The notes under the pieces were generated by a model. It was not told where the DNA came from. It did no database searches and was given only the letters and a program-made list of their open reading frames with translations. A DNA stretch of 35,109 nt from an uncultured Bacteroidales bacterium. GTDB taxonomy: Bacteria > Bacteroidota > Bacteroidia > Bacteroidales > Paludibacteraceae. The stretch is taken from assembly GCA_903911085.1 (NCBI GenBank), contig CAIWCC010000013.1, forward strand, positions 1-35,109, in the 5' to 3' direction. Within the stretch, counting starts at the first letter, position 1; the number at the start of each line of letters is the position of its first letter. A program made the translations under genes and the position numbers. This document shows positions 27,301-35,109 of this stretch, in pieces.

Positions 27301-27606
27301 TATATTAAACACTTTACGCTCAGAAATAGAAAGTATTTGTGTTTTATAACCAATATATGACACTTTCAATTTGTTGGCCTTACTTTTTATTTTCATCGAA
27401 AAATTTCCGCTTGCATCAGTTGTTGCCGACGACACAATTCGATTATTTTGATCAATTTCCACAACGTTCACCATAATAAGCCCACCATCCGATTCGGAAA
27501 AAACTTTACCACGAACATTATTGTCGGCCACGTCTTTTGCATAAATATTTTGTGCGCAAAAAATGACAATAAAAATGATTAATATATTTTTAAACAGTTG
27601 CTTCAT
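24334..27606 (-). CDS. SusC-family TonB-dependent transporter (first pair of operon B)
   Basis: A 1090-residue SusC/RagA-type receptor. Signal peptide about 1-23 (ends IYAKD). Carboxypeptidase-regulatory-like domain about 30-106 (VRGKVFSESDGGLIMVNV, with LKVSYIGYKTQ). Plug about 112-262: ITVQAQRTVNTG, MRIRGVTSINSGSAPLIVV and ITVLKDAASTAVWGSKGANG. The barrel follows and ends AGISIGF with terminal Phe. No STN domain. It starts 17 bases after the leading FAS1 gene. With its SusD it would import the bound oligosaccharide through the outer membrane. Confidence 0.95.
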   Translation of the reverse strand: MKQLFKNILIIFIVIFCAQNIYAKDVADNNVRGKVFSESDGGLIMVNVVEIDQNNRIVSSATTDASGNFSMKIKSKANKLKVSYIGYKTQILSISERKVFNIQLVDMTNLTEITVQAQRTVNTGTMDIKKREVTMAMQTLSNKDFVGLSVSSVDDALQGQISGLDIVGNSGDAGSGSTMRIRGVTSINSGSAPLIVVNGIPFETPAANNFDFASANQENFADLLSVNVDDIESITVLKDAASTAVWGSKGANGVISINTKKGLRGPTKIQYTYRFSGATQPQGMTMLSGDDYTMLIKQAYFNPRQSDAASTIREFNYDPNFSEYQNYNNNTDWIKSVTQFGITHDHYLQLSGGGEKARFIVSGGYYDQTCSVIGQKLQRYSTRMNLDYLVSDRIKFSSEFSFTYTDNPQNYDGLLGIAYKKMPNISIYTQDAIGNNTNQYYKMLQNASPQLSDQIGLRNPVASANLAINDVKSYRIIPTFRIQYDLLDPQKQMLRYKGVVSFDVNNGSTYKFLPKELSTATWLDGSINLSEGDESRNLSISSDHNLTWQPKFSNTDHSLMLYSSFQLGTSSSRYQQIISYGNTNGKITSPTAGGYLNNFATGPGSGRWLAYMFMGHYAYKSKYIADITVRRDGSTKYGENRRWGTFPGVSLAWNIADENFMKPTNHWLSTLKLRPSWGMTGNQPQYEYLFYSLYNSYSSYMDVSTIRPSNIQLTDLRWEKVTSLNLGADLGLLEDNITMDFNYFYKRTEDMLFPGLVLPTSSGYSSLSYLNAGTMDNEGWEINFRANKFVKIGKFSMDFNLNLSNNVNTIVSLKPEVLASLNTKFSYQNGKYLSRVQENNAYGSIYGFRFKGVYQYSDFVDGRVGTSPYAFDEDQKVIRDSKGEPIPMYFAYGTNTAYKFKGGDAIYEDINHDGNINELDIVYLGNSNPLLNGGMGLKLNYKQLSVNIFSNFRIGNKIVNMARMNAENMYTNNNQSASVNWRWRKDGDLTTMPRALYQTGFNWLGSDRYVEDGSFLRVKYVQINYSIPTKSLKRFLLNQMIFYVTVNNLITFTKYSGVDPEVGYGSLGVSQDNNQTPRSNSFTAGISIGF

Positions 27607-27623
27607 ATTCTAATTATTAGATT

Positions 27624-30164
27624 CTATTGAAAGTATAACACATTATCTATCTGATGAATAACTGCAAACGAGGAAGTCTCAATTTGAGTTGCAATTTTTG
27701 GGTCGGCTTTATCAAACTTATAATCGCGTGCCATGATATTGTATAAATTTTTATCTTTCACAACTCGGGCAATACCACCATTGGCGGTGGTCAAAACCAA
27801 GTCATTAGCCGAACGAGCAGTATTAATTGTATAATATCGTCCAGTTGCGGAATTTAAAACAGCAGTTTCATATTTTGCAGTTTTGGTAGAACCATCAATA
27901 TACACCGAATTGTCTTGAAAATGATAACGTAAGAATTTAACTAATCGGTCGGTCATTTGTGTTTTAATTTCTTCGTCTGTTTGTTGTTTAATCAAATCCC
28001 AAGTAGGCAATCCTGCAGCTATGGCAGCCAATACTTTTTCATTTGTAGGTACATAAATGGTGTAATTAAAAGTATTGAAAAACTCAACATTATAATCTAA
28101 ACCAGCATAAGATTTATCCTTATAAAAAATGTCATATTTCAAGTGCTCGGCAGCTGTAGCTTCATCGTTACCTTGCAACAATTTAAAAAACTCGCTAAAT
28201 TCGGCGTGTTCCGACAATACTTTATATACCGATTTATAGGAACTTTGAAGTGGAGAGTCGGTAATATATGTTTTCCCATTACCACGCCCATTGGTTGCTG
28301 CAGTTTGGTCATATACCTTGTTTACATTAGATTGTGTAGAATTTTCGAGGTTTCCACCACCAGATATTTTCATGCCAGCACCTGCACCATTTATGTGAAT
28401 TTGACCTCCACCTTTGGTAATATAGAAGTTTTTACCATCCTCAATATTGCCCACCACAATATGATAATCGAGAATATCTTCTAACCTATCTTTAATTTCT
28501 ACGGCGGTAACAATTCTGATTGAATCGCCAATTTCACCAGTGCCAGGTGTATATTTATAGGCTGTAGCCTTCACCTGTTCGGCAGTGCTAGTGGCTTTTG
28601 TATTGTACCAAAATTTAAAAATCTCAGGCTGATTTTTCCCTAACGAAACAGGATCGATATAATAAATACCTTTTCCCATAATATCATTGTAAGGGCTTGA
28701 TTGATCGACAGGTACAATAAAACTATAATAACTATCCATAGATAAAAGATAGGCGTCGAACTGGAGTGTTTTAACAGCCCAATTGAAAATTTTAAGATTC
28801 TCGCTTACCAATGCAGGAGCTATAACCGCCACATAAGATGCTGGTGCATAGACTTTATTGGTTACATACACCACACCATTATTAGTCACATACGATTTAA
28901 TTACATCACTTTTCTGAATTTTCATCGGGTCTTTAGCGTCATCCATTATCAACGAAAATTTACCAGGTGTAGAACCGATAAATGACGCTTTCATGTGATT
29001 TCGCAATAAATCATCAATCACATCAGACGGAATATTTTCTTTAGCGCCGAACCTATCAATGAGAAACTTACCGCCACCTTCATTGAAAAATTTATTGAGA
29101 ATCTGATCTGAAGGAACAAAAATTGCTCCCATATCATTTTGAGCAGTTGAAAAATTGTTTACAGTATAATTATTCCAACCTGGGTCGAACTCTAAATATC
29201 CAAGTTGTCCTTTAGCTTTTGGGTCTTTTAGATTGCTTCCATTAGAACTACGTTCTGAAAAATATCTTTTAGTGAAAATTGAATCGGTAAATTCGGGATG
29301 GAGAAGCATATATACTGTTGTAGCAGGTGCATCGTAGTATGGAGCCGAAAATCTTTCTAATAAACTGCTAAAAACTTTAGTTTCGGGTGCAGTTCTAATA
29401 ACTTCAGCCATATTTGAAGGAGGAATCAATACATTTTCGAGTATATTTATATAACCATTTTTACAAGTTATATCTCTAACAATCACTTTAATACCATAAA
29501 TATGTGCATCATTATCAACTCGAGTAACACCATTAAATAAAATTGAGAAATCTTCATTTGAAATTCCCTTATAACTCATTTGTTTTTGCAAAAAATGAAC
29601 CATTGGAATAGAAGTATTATCTTTCATAAGGTGAATTCCTTTACTTCTGTAATAATCCCAATAAGAACCCGCAGGCAAAGAATCACCTTTTTCAAAACAA
29701 ATTGAATCAATGGCAGAAAGTGCTGTAGGCCGCCTTAAAGCTTGCCCTTCGGTAGGTCCTTCGGTATTTGACATTAATTCAATCAAGTAAGCATTATTAA
29801 TTAATGCCGAATTAAGTATCATTTTTTTTTGAGCAATCGAAAATTCGTCATACGATTTCACGCCCCAAACATTGGAAGTAAAAAATCGCTCAAAAGCTTT
29901 ATCGTCGGCAGCAAACAATGTTTTGCTACCAGTGGTTTTTAGTACTTCGGCATAACCAATATCGTCTATCAATCTTAAATAATATGTGAAAGTATGCGCC
30001 GTCCCATTATCTTCAAGATAACCTTCCTTTAGCTGATCGTAAATGCTTGCACCTAACCACGAAGGAGTATTTAATTCAAAGAAATCATCTTTACACGAAT
30101 TAAATAAAAAACAAGAAATCAAAAGTATTAATAGGATTTTCTTCCTGAATAAAAGGTTCTTCAT
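27624..30164 (-). CDS. large multi-FAS1 lipoprotein, first gene of operon B
   Basis: An 846-residue lipoprotein with Cys24 in FNSCKDDFFE; the acidic residues after the Cys fit surface export. About four FAS1-like units are visible: 55-248 (TFTYYLRLIDDIGYAEVL, LFAADDKAFERFF, YINILENVLIPP), 255-440 (AIFVPSDQILNKFF, GVVYVTNKVYAP), 450-640 (SFIVPVDQSSPYNDI, long insertions) and 645-845 (SVYKVLSEHAEFSEFFKLL, YTIYVPTNEKVLAAI, FAVIHQIDNVLYF). A glycine-rich patch lies at about 584-604. There is no catalytic motif. It leads the operon, directly before SusC, and is likely to be a surface-exposed binding or adhesion protein serving that transporter. Confidence 0.83.
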   Translation of the reverse strand: MKNLLFRKKILLILLISCFLFNSCKDDFFELNTPSWLGASIYDQLKEGYLEDNGTAHTFTYYLRLIDDIGYAEVLKTTGSKTLFAADDKAFERFFTSNVWGVKSYDEFSIAQKKMILNSALINNAYLIELMSNTEGPTEGQALRRPTALSAIDSICFEKGDSLPAGSYWDYYRSKGIHLMKDNTSIPMVHFLQKQMSYKGISNEDFSILFNGVTRVDNDAHIYGIKVIVRDITCKNGYINILENVLIPPSNMAEVIRTAPETKVFSSLLERFSAPYYDAPATTVYMLLHPEFTDSIFTKRYFSERSSNGSNLKDPKAKGQLGYLEFDPGWNNYTVNNFSTAQNDMGAIFVPSDQILNKFFNEGGGKFLIDRFGAKENIPSDVIDDLLRNHMKASFIGSTPGKFSLIMDDAKDPMKIQKSDVIKSYVTNNGVVYVTNKVYAPASYVAVIAPALVSENLKIFNWAVKTLQFDAYLLSMDSYYSFIVPVDQSSPYNDIMGKGIYYIDPVSLGKNQPEIFKFWYNTKATSTAEQVKATAYKYTPGTGEIGDSIRIVTAVEIKDRLEDILDYHIVVGNIEDGKNFYITKGGGQIHINGAGAGMKISGGGNLENSTQSNVNKVYDQTAATNGRGNGKTYITDSPLQSSYKSVYKVLSEHAEFSEFFKLLQGNDEATAAEHLKYDIFYKDKSYAGLDYNVEFFNTFNYTIYVPTNEKVLAAIAAGLPTWDLIKQQTDEEIKTQMTDRLVKFLRYHFQDNSVYIDGSTKTAKYETAVLNSATGRYYTINTARSANDLVLTTANGGIARVVKDKNLYNIMARDYKFDKADPKIATQIETSSFAVIHQIDNVLYFQ

Positions 30165-30270
30165 TTCAATAATTCTTTTTATTTTTTATGGATTCGAATT
30201 TTAAATCACAATATTTTAGCAATTCAAATCCAGTAATAGTAATTCGATTATCTGAGAAAATTATTATTTA

Positions 30271-30278
30271 CAAAGGTA
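30271..30278 (-). promoter_or_regulatory. -7 promoter element of operon B
   Basis: On the minus strand TACCTTTG matches TAnnTTTG exactly. The predicted leader before the ATG at 30164 is about 100 bases. The -33 box is not clear. Confidence 0.45.
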
Positions 30279-30350
30279 TTATTTAGAAACACAATGGATT
30301 ACTTTATTTGAGACATTAGATATTGTAATTAAACAGCCATCATTCTAAAT

Positions 30351-30385
30351 GTAACATATACTATCGCCAATGAAACATGGCAAAT
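30351..30385 (-). promoter_or_regulatory. candidate HTCS operator upstream of operon B
   Basis: GTAACATATA (30351) and TGAAACATGGCA (from 30371) are direct half-sites whose cores are 21 bases apart. The pair aligns without gaps to 11453-11487 upstream of operon A, in the same orientation relative to the genes: 8 of 9 bases agree in the first half-site and 13 of 15 in the second. It lies 72 bases upstream of the -7 box of operon B, compared with 31 at operon A, a difference of about four helical turns. Confidence 0.5.
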
Positions 30386-30437
30386 GCGAGACGGCTTTTT
30401 TATTCAATTATTCGAGTACAAAAACGATAAAATAAAC

Positions 30438-30445
30438 TACATTTG
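30438..30445 (+). promoter_or_regulatory. -7 promoter element of the HTCS gene
   Basis: TACATTTG matches TAnnTTTG exactly, about 70 bases before the ATG at 30515, giving a leader of about 63 bases. Confidence 0.45.
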
Positions 30446-30455
30446 CATGTTACAA
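30446..30455 (-). promoter_or_regulatory. inverted half-site at the HTCS transcription start
   Basis: CATGTTACAA is the exact reverse complement of TTGTAACATG, the second half-site upstream of operon A. It begins one base after the -7 box of the HTCS gene, where a bound regulator would block transcription. No partner half-site 21 bases away is visible. Confidence 0.35.
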
Positions 30456-30514
30456 TTTTGATATTAGAGATTTTCAAATTTTAAGTTTTAGAAAACTGAA
30501 AATAAATCACACCT

Positions 30515-33500
30515 ATGAACACAACATCGAATTTAAAACGGACTTTTCTTGTAATTTTAACTTGCATTTTTGCAATTTACAATTACGGACAATTTAACAA
30601 ATTATACTCTATAAGAAACGGACTTTCGAGCACCGGCATAAACAAAGTTTTACAAAGTAAACACGGTTACATTTGGATAGCTACTGATGATGGTTTAAAC
30701 AAATTTGATGGAGAACGTTTTACCGTTTTCAGAACTGGAGATGGAAGAAAAAATGGACTGACCGACAATTTAATTACGTCGCTATTTGAAGACAGTAATG
30801 GCAATTTGTGGATTGGAACACATTCTGGTTTATGGAGTTACACCCCATTGACAGAAAGTTTTTCGAAATATCTTATTGTATTTGACAATTCATCAACCTA
30901 CAATTTTCATGTTAGTCAAATAGTTGAAACTGTTGATCATAAAATTCTTGTTTCAACCTCAGGAATGGGAATTTTTACTTTAAACAAAGAAAAAAACACA
31001 TTTGAACTGAATCAAAAATTACGCACCTTGCTCCCATCCCCTTACATCAGCAATTTATTAGCTGACTCCAAAGGAAATTTGTTTATCTCTAGCGAAAACA
31101 ACGGACTATATATTTTCGACCCAAAGACAGCCAAATTGCAGCATTTCACAAAAAACATGGGCGGACTGAATGAAAATCAAGTAATGTCGATGTGTGCCTA
31201 TAAAAATGAAAAATTGTACGTTGGAACTACGGGCGGGCTTTACACCTACAATTATGGTACAAAAACATTTGAAATGATTGAAGGCAGTGCCGGACTCAAC
31301 ATATCTGACATGTTTGTTACCAAAGATGGAAATCTGAATATTGGCACAGATGGGGCAGGTATCTTTCGCATGAAAAGTGCCGGCAAACTCACATGGTATC
31401 TGCCATCCAATAATTTACCAAAAGACCTAATTAACAAAACGCAAGCATTAACGGTTGATAAAGATGGTAATATCTGGTGTGGTATAAAGTATAAAGGGTT
31501 GGTTATGATAGGCAATCCATCAAATCAATTCAATAATTTTGACTTCAAAACTGCCATAACAACATCCTCCGAAATATGTGTTTTTTCTGTTTATTGCAAC
31601 GAAAGTGAAGTATGGTTTGGTAGCGACGGAGATGGTATTCTTATTTATAACCGTAAAAACGATCAACTTAAGAGCTTCAAACAAATACTACCACGAAAAA
31701 AAGTATTGAATATTTACGAAGACAGATTTCAAAATGTGTGGCTAGGAACTTGGAATGATGGGCTGCTAAAAATGGATAAAAAAACTAGCACTGTCAAACA
31801 ACAATACAAACGTGACTTCTCAAATCCAAAATCAATAAGTAGTGATAGAATATGGTGCATTACTCAAGATCACAGTGGTTTTTTGTGGTTAGGCACTAGT
31901 GGTGATGGACTTTGCCGAATGGACATAGCCAAAGGTGAATTTACAAAATTTTCGGCTCCAGAATATTCGGCTGGCAAAAACAATACGCTTTGCAATAACT
32001 GGGTGAATTGTATTTTGGTCGACACTGATAATAATCTTTGGGCTGGTACATCAAATGGCATTAGCAAATTGAATTTATCGACCATGAAATTTACCAATTA
32101 CTTATATGCCAAAGGTGATGAAAAAGGGGCAATTGTAAAAGCCATGACATTTGTAGGCTCGCAAATTTGGGTTGGTACTGGCGAAGGAATTGTAATATAT
32201 GACAATAAAACAAAAAGCTGGAGCAAAATCAAAGAAAAAGAACTTGCTAGTACACAAATATATAGCATAGTTACCGACAATAATGGATTTGTATGGGTTA
32301 CCGGATTGAGTAAAATATACAAAGTAAACCCACAAAATTTTTCAACAATGGAATTCTCGGCTAACGAAGGAATTCAAATCAGTGAATTTCAAAGATCGGC
32401 GGGATGCAAAGCGCCTGATGGCAAAATTTACTTTGGTGGAATAAACGGTGGCGTAGGTTTCAATCCAAAAATTGTAGGCAAAAGCAAACGTTTAGACAAA
32501 TTGATTTTTAGCGAGTTACTAATGTTCAACAAGCCAGTAAATGTAGGTCAACAGTCGGGTGGTAAGTCTATTATTGAGTCCAACATTAACGACGCCGAAA
32601 AAATTACTATGGCTTATAACGACTGTTTCTTTACCATAAGATTTAAGATATTAAATTATATAAATTCCGATCAAGTAACCTTTAATTATAAAATGGAAGG
32701 TTACGATAATAATTGGCAGGGATTACCACCAAACAAAGACAAAAGTGCTACTTACACCAACCTTTCGTGGGGAAAATATAAATTTATTGTAAGAGCCGAA
32801 ATGAATAATCTCGTAGAAGAACGCTCTGTAACTGTTATTGTTCTACCTCCTTGGTGGGCAACTATTTGGATGAAATTATTGTACTTGGCATTGTTTGCTT
32901 TGGCACTTTATATGATTTACAAATATAATAAGAACAAACAACAAGACAAATTAGACCGCGAAAGATTGAAACATCTTAACGAATTGAATGAAATGAAGTT
33001 GCAGTTTTTCATCAATATTTCGCACGAAATTCGCTCTCCAATAACACTCATTCTCAATCCATTGGAACGATTATTGAAAGACGCAACCGACCTCAATCGC
33101 GATCTTTTTCAAATGATGCATCGCAATGCACAGCGATTATTGAACTTAGTAAATCAACTAATGGACATTCGTAAAATTGATAAAGGTCAGTTTACACTTA
33201 TGGTTAGCCGAGTGGAAATACTAGCCTATTTACGGAACATAACAGCTGATTTTCAATTCCATACAGATGAAAAGCAGATAGAACTATCTGTTCAATCGCA
33301 GTTGCCAGAAATATTTGCCTACATTGACCCAACGCATTTCGAAAAAGTTATAATCAACTTATTGTCAAATGCTTTCAAATTTTCGCCACCCGAAAGCGAT
33401 ATAATAATAAGTGTGAGTGTGCCCGAAAATTTAGACAACACACTCCGAATAGAAGTAATTGATTCTGGTACAGGTATTGAATCAGAAATGCTAGAGTCAA

Positions 33501-34564
33501 TTTTTGATAGGTTTGTGCAAAGTTACAACCCTGTTCCAAAAAATTCTGGTACTGGTGTTGGTCTTCATTTGTGCAGACTGCTCATCAATTTACATCATGG
33601 AAAAATTACGGCCGAAAATCGTACGGACGTAAAAGGAGCCATTCTTAGAATAGAAATTCCACTAGGAAAAGACCATTTCAACGACACTGAAATAGTTGAT
33701 AATTATGATATTGATCAATCCAACAATGAGATAATCACAAACAATGAATCGTATGTACCAGCACCTTTAGAAATAAATGCAGAAAAAACCGAAAAAATAT
33801 CAAAGAAACGGCTAACCATACACATTGTAGAAGATGACAATGAAATACGTTCGTATCTGAACAAAGAATTGTGTGAAACATACAATGTGGTAGAAAGTAT
33901 CACTGCGTCCACAGCTATAAAAAGTATTTTTACGTCACCACCCGATCTAATAATTTCGGACGTAATGATGCCCGGAATGGACGGCATTTCGTTCTGTAAA
34001 ATGGTGCGTGAAAACTACTTAACATCTCACATTCCTATCATTTTGCTTACTGCCAAAAACACAATGGAAAGTATCAAAGAAGGACTTGAAGCGGGTGCAG
34101 ACGAATATATGGTGAAACCATTTAACACCGAAATTCTGAAAACACGAGTAGAAAAGTTATTGCAAATGCGCAAAAATCTTGAATATCATTATGGCAAAGA
34201 AGCCAATTTTGAAATGCCCGATATAGAAATAACATCGCACGATGATAAATTGATGAAAAAGATCAATGATGTTATCACAAATAATCTAGCAGATGATAGG
34301 CTCAATGTAACGTTCCTATGCAATGAAGTGGGAATAAGCAGAGTACATTTGAACCGAAAAATGCGTGAATTAATCAATATTTCAGCGCAAGATTACATAC
34401 GTATTTTCCGATTAAAATATGCAGCCGTACTATTGAGAGACAAAAAATTAAGCGTTGCCGAAGTAGCTTACGCAATAGGATTTTCAAACCCATCCCACTT
34501 CACCTATCGTTTCAGAATGTTCTACGGTGTAACACCAACAGAATTTATGGAAAAAGGGCTGTAA
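30515..34564 (+). CDS. hybrid two-component system regulator (HTCS)
   Basis: A 1349-residue one-protein two-component system. Signal/anchor about 8-25; about 13-14 periplasmic propeller repeats (Reg_prop) at 30-650, with recurring GxIWIGT-GL-type motifs; Y_Y_Y domain about 695-777; membrane helix about 785-803. In the cytoplasm: HisKA with His837 in NISHEIRSP; HATPase with Asn952 in NLLSNAFKFSP, DSGTGI (983-988) and GTGVGLHL (1012-1019); receiver about 1100-1215 with acidic pair Asp1107/1108, phospho-acceptor Asp1149 in ISDVMMPGMDG and Lys1201 in KPFN; AraC-type DNA-binding domain about 1250-1345. All key residues are present. These proteins sense a glycan breakdown product in the periplasm and activate the adjacent SusC/SusD locus. 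It is divergent from operon B, its likely target. Confidence 0.96.
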   Translation: MNTTSNLKRTFLVILTCIFAIYNYGQFNKLYSIRNGLSSTGINKVLQSKHGYIWIATDDGLNKFDGERFTVFRTGDGRKNGLTDNLITSLFEDSNGNLWIGTHSGLWSYTPLTESFSKYLIVFDNSSTYNFHVSQIVETVDHKILVSTSGMGIFTLNKEKNTFELNQKLRTLLPSPYISNLLADSKGNLFISSENNGLYIFDPKTAKLQHFTKNMGGLNENQVMSMCAYKNEKLYVGTTGGLYTYNYGTKTFEMIEGSAGLNISDMFVTKDGNLNIGTDGAGIFRMKSAGKLTWYLPSNNLPKDLINKTQALTVDKDGNIWCGIKYKGLVMIGNPSNQFNNFDFKTAITTSSEICVFSVYCNESEVWFGSDGDGILIYNRKNDQLKSFKQILPRKKVLNIYEDRFQNVWLGTWNDGLLKMDKKTSTVKQQYKRDFSNPKSISSDRIWCITQDHSGFLWLGTSGDGLCRMDIAKGEFTKFSAPEYSAGKNNTLCNNWVNCILVDTDNNLWAGTSNGISKLNLSTMKFTNYLYAKGDEKGAIVKAMTFVGSQIWVGTGEGIVIYDNKTKSWSKIKEKELASTQIYSIVTDNNGFVWVTGLSKIYKVNPQNFSTMEFSANEGIQISEFQRSAGCKAPDGKIYFGGINGGVGFNPKIVGKSKRLDKLIFSELLMFNKPVNVGQQSGGKSIIESNINDAEKITMAYNDCFFTIRFKILNYINSDQVTFNYKMEGYDNNWQGLPPNKDKSATYTNLSWGKYKFIVRAEMNNLVEERSVTVIVLPPWWATIWMKLLYLALFALALYMIYKYNKNKQQDKLDRERLKHLNELNEMKLQFFINISHEIRSPITLILNPLERLLKDATDLNRDLFQMMHRNAQRLLNLVNQLMDIRKIDKGQFTLMVSRVEILAYLRNITADFQFHTDEKQIELSVQSQLPEIFAYIDPTHFEKVIINLLSNAFKFSPPESDIIISVSVPENLDNTLRIEVIDSGTGIESEMLESIFDRFVQSYNPVPKNSGTGVGLHLCRLLINLHHGKITAENRTDVKGAILRIEIPLGKDHFNDTEIVDNYDIDQSNNEIITNNESYVPAPLEINAEKTEKISKKRLTIHIVEDDNEIRSYLNKELCETYNVVESITASTAIKSIFTSPPDLIISDVMMPGMDGISFCKMVRENYLTSHIPIILLTAKNTMESIKEGLEAGADEYMVKPFNTEILKTRVEKLLQMRKNLEYHYGKEANFEMPDIEITSHDDKLMKKINDVITNNLADDRLNVTFLCNEVGISRVHLNRKMRELINISAQDYIRIFRLKYAAVLLRDKKLSVAEVAYAIGFSNPSHFTYRFRMFYGVTPTEFMEKGL

Positions 34565-35109
34565 TGTAAGGATTAAATGTAAATTCAGATTGAAACGGTT
34601 ACTATTTCTAAGGTAGCTGGACGATAAATGTTTAGTCATCATCAGATTAGTTTAAAAGGTATGTTTTACTTTATGTATTAGATTTATAGTCTGCTAAAAA
34701 ACTAGAATAGTACTGGTTAATAGGCGATTGTAATGAAAATACAATTATTTTGTGAATTGATACATTACGAGTAACGTTTTTTTGAGCGTATATATTCAAA
34801 ACTTTCTATTACATGGAATGTGTCATTTACACTAATACTTCTGTTGCAACGTAAAATCCTTTTGGAGTTATTCTGCATACCCAACAAAAAAGCAAGGTTT
34901 TCACCTTGCTTTTTTTTGTAACTCTTCATTCGGTGTTTCTATATACTCCATCCATATCTTCATTATACTTATACCAAATGCAATTATATTATGACCCAAA
35001 AGCTATCTGAAAAAATGTAGCTGTATCTGCAAATCGAATTGACCTCATTAGTTGTAGTACTCACCACCAATTGGCATATGAAGTTTTCCATTTTCTCAAG
35101 TGAATCAAA
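34565..35109. other. gene-free right edge
   Basis: No gene can be supported. One bidirectional terminator lies at 34886-34917. On the minus strand a frame is open from the right edge to a stop at 34984-34986, about 41 codons; it could be the end of a gene that begins beyond the window, but its sequence is not recognisable. Confidence 0.4.
34886..34917. terminator. bidirectional terminator
   Basis: AGCAAGG (34891-34897) pairs perfectly with CCTTGCT (34904-34910) around a six-base loop, with an A-run before and a T-run after. It lies about 320 bases past the HTCS stop, so it may end that transcript or one arriving from the right. Confidence 0.8.

Larger units (their letters stand above)
30165..30514. 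other. divergent promoter region of operon B and the HTCS gene
   Basis: These 350 bases hold no gene. They contain a perfect -7 box for operon B (30271-30278), a 21-bp-spaced direct repeat (30351-30385), a -7 box for the HTCS gene (30438-30445) and an inverted half-site (30446-30455). Confidence 0.75.

Noticed and set aside
34826-34984. Minus-strand peptides such as MKIWMEYIETPNEELQ ending in the loop of the 34886-34917 hairpin
   Set aside because: Short, interrupted by stops in every frame and not recognisable; the overlap of a stop codon with the hairpin loop is probably chance.

Overview
The window looks like chromosome of an AT-rich member of the Bacteroidota, most likely Bacteroidales (a Paludibacter-like organism would fit, but the sequence does not prove it). 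The evidence is three SusC/SusD pairs, many lipoproteins with Bacteroidota-type lipoboxes, a hybrid two-component system (HTCS), a type IX secretion (T9SS) sorting tail, promoters of the TAnnTTTG type, and a pair of nitrogen-fixation-associated small proteins. No rRNA, tRNA, insertion sequence or CRISPR array was recognised.

Layout. (1) 1-955 is gene-poor: a compound palindrome, a 14-copy 21-bp minisatellite, then the promoter of a secreted protease. (2) 956-2695 (+) encodes an HtrA-like serine protease joined to a C-terminal segment that looks like an outer-membrane beta-barrel. (3) 2957-3584 (-) holds two small nif-associated genes, an ArsC/Spx-like protein and a DUF683/CCE_0567-like protein, with no nitrogenase gene in view. 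(4) Operon A, 11328 to 4066 (-), is susC-susD-DUF5000-type lipoprotein-DUF4998-type lipoprotein, closed by a strong hairpin terminator. (5) Operon B, 30164 to 12033 (-), is an 18-kb run of eight genes: FAS1 lipoprotein, SusC, SusD, FAS1, FAS1, SusC, SusD, SGNH esterase with a T9SS tail. (6) 30515-34564 (+) encodes a complete HTCS divergent from operon B. (7) 34565-35109 has no recognisable gene and one bidirectional terminator.

How it fits together. Both operons look like glycan-capture loci: SusD and FAS1/DUF lipoproteins on the cell surface, SusC as the TonB-dependent outer-membrane pore, and a secreted esterase as the only evident enzyme. No glycoside hydrolase or polysaccharide lyase is present. 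None of the three SusC proteins carries the N-terminal STN domain used by sigma/anti-sigma systems, which fits control by the HTCS. The most useful observation is a matching pair of 21-bp-spaced direct repeats upstream of both operons (11453-11487 and 30351-30385; 23 of 34 positions identical from 11454/30352, with both half-sites nearly identical). A third, inverted half-site overlaps the start region of the HTCS gene itself. This suggests one regulon: the HTCS drives both operons and may control itself. The glycan is unknown.
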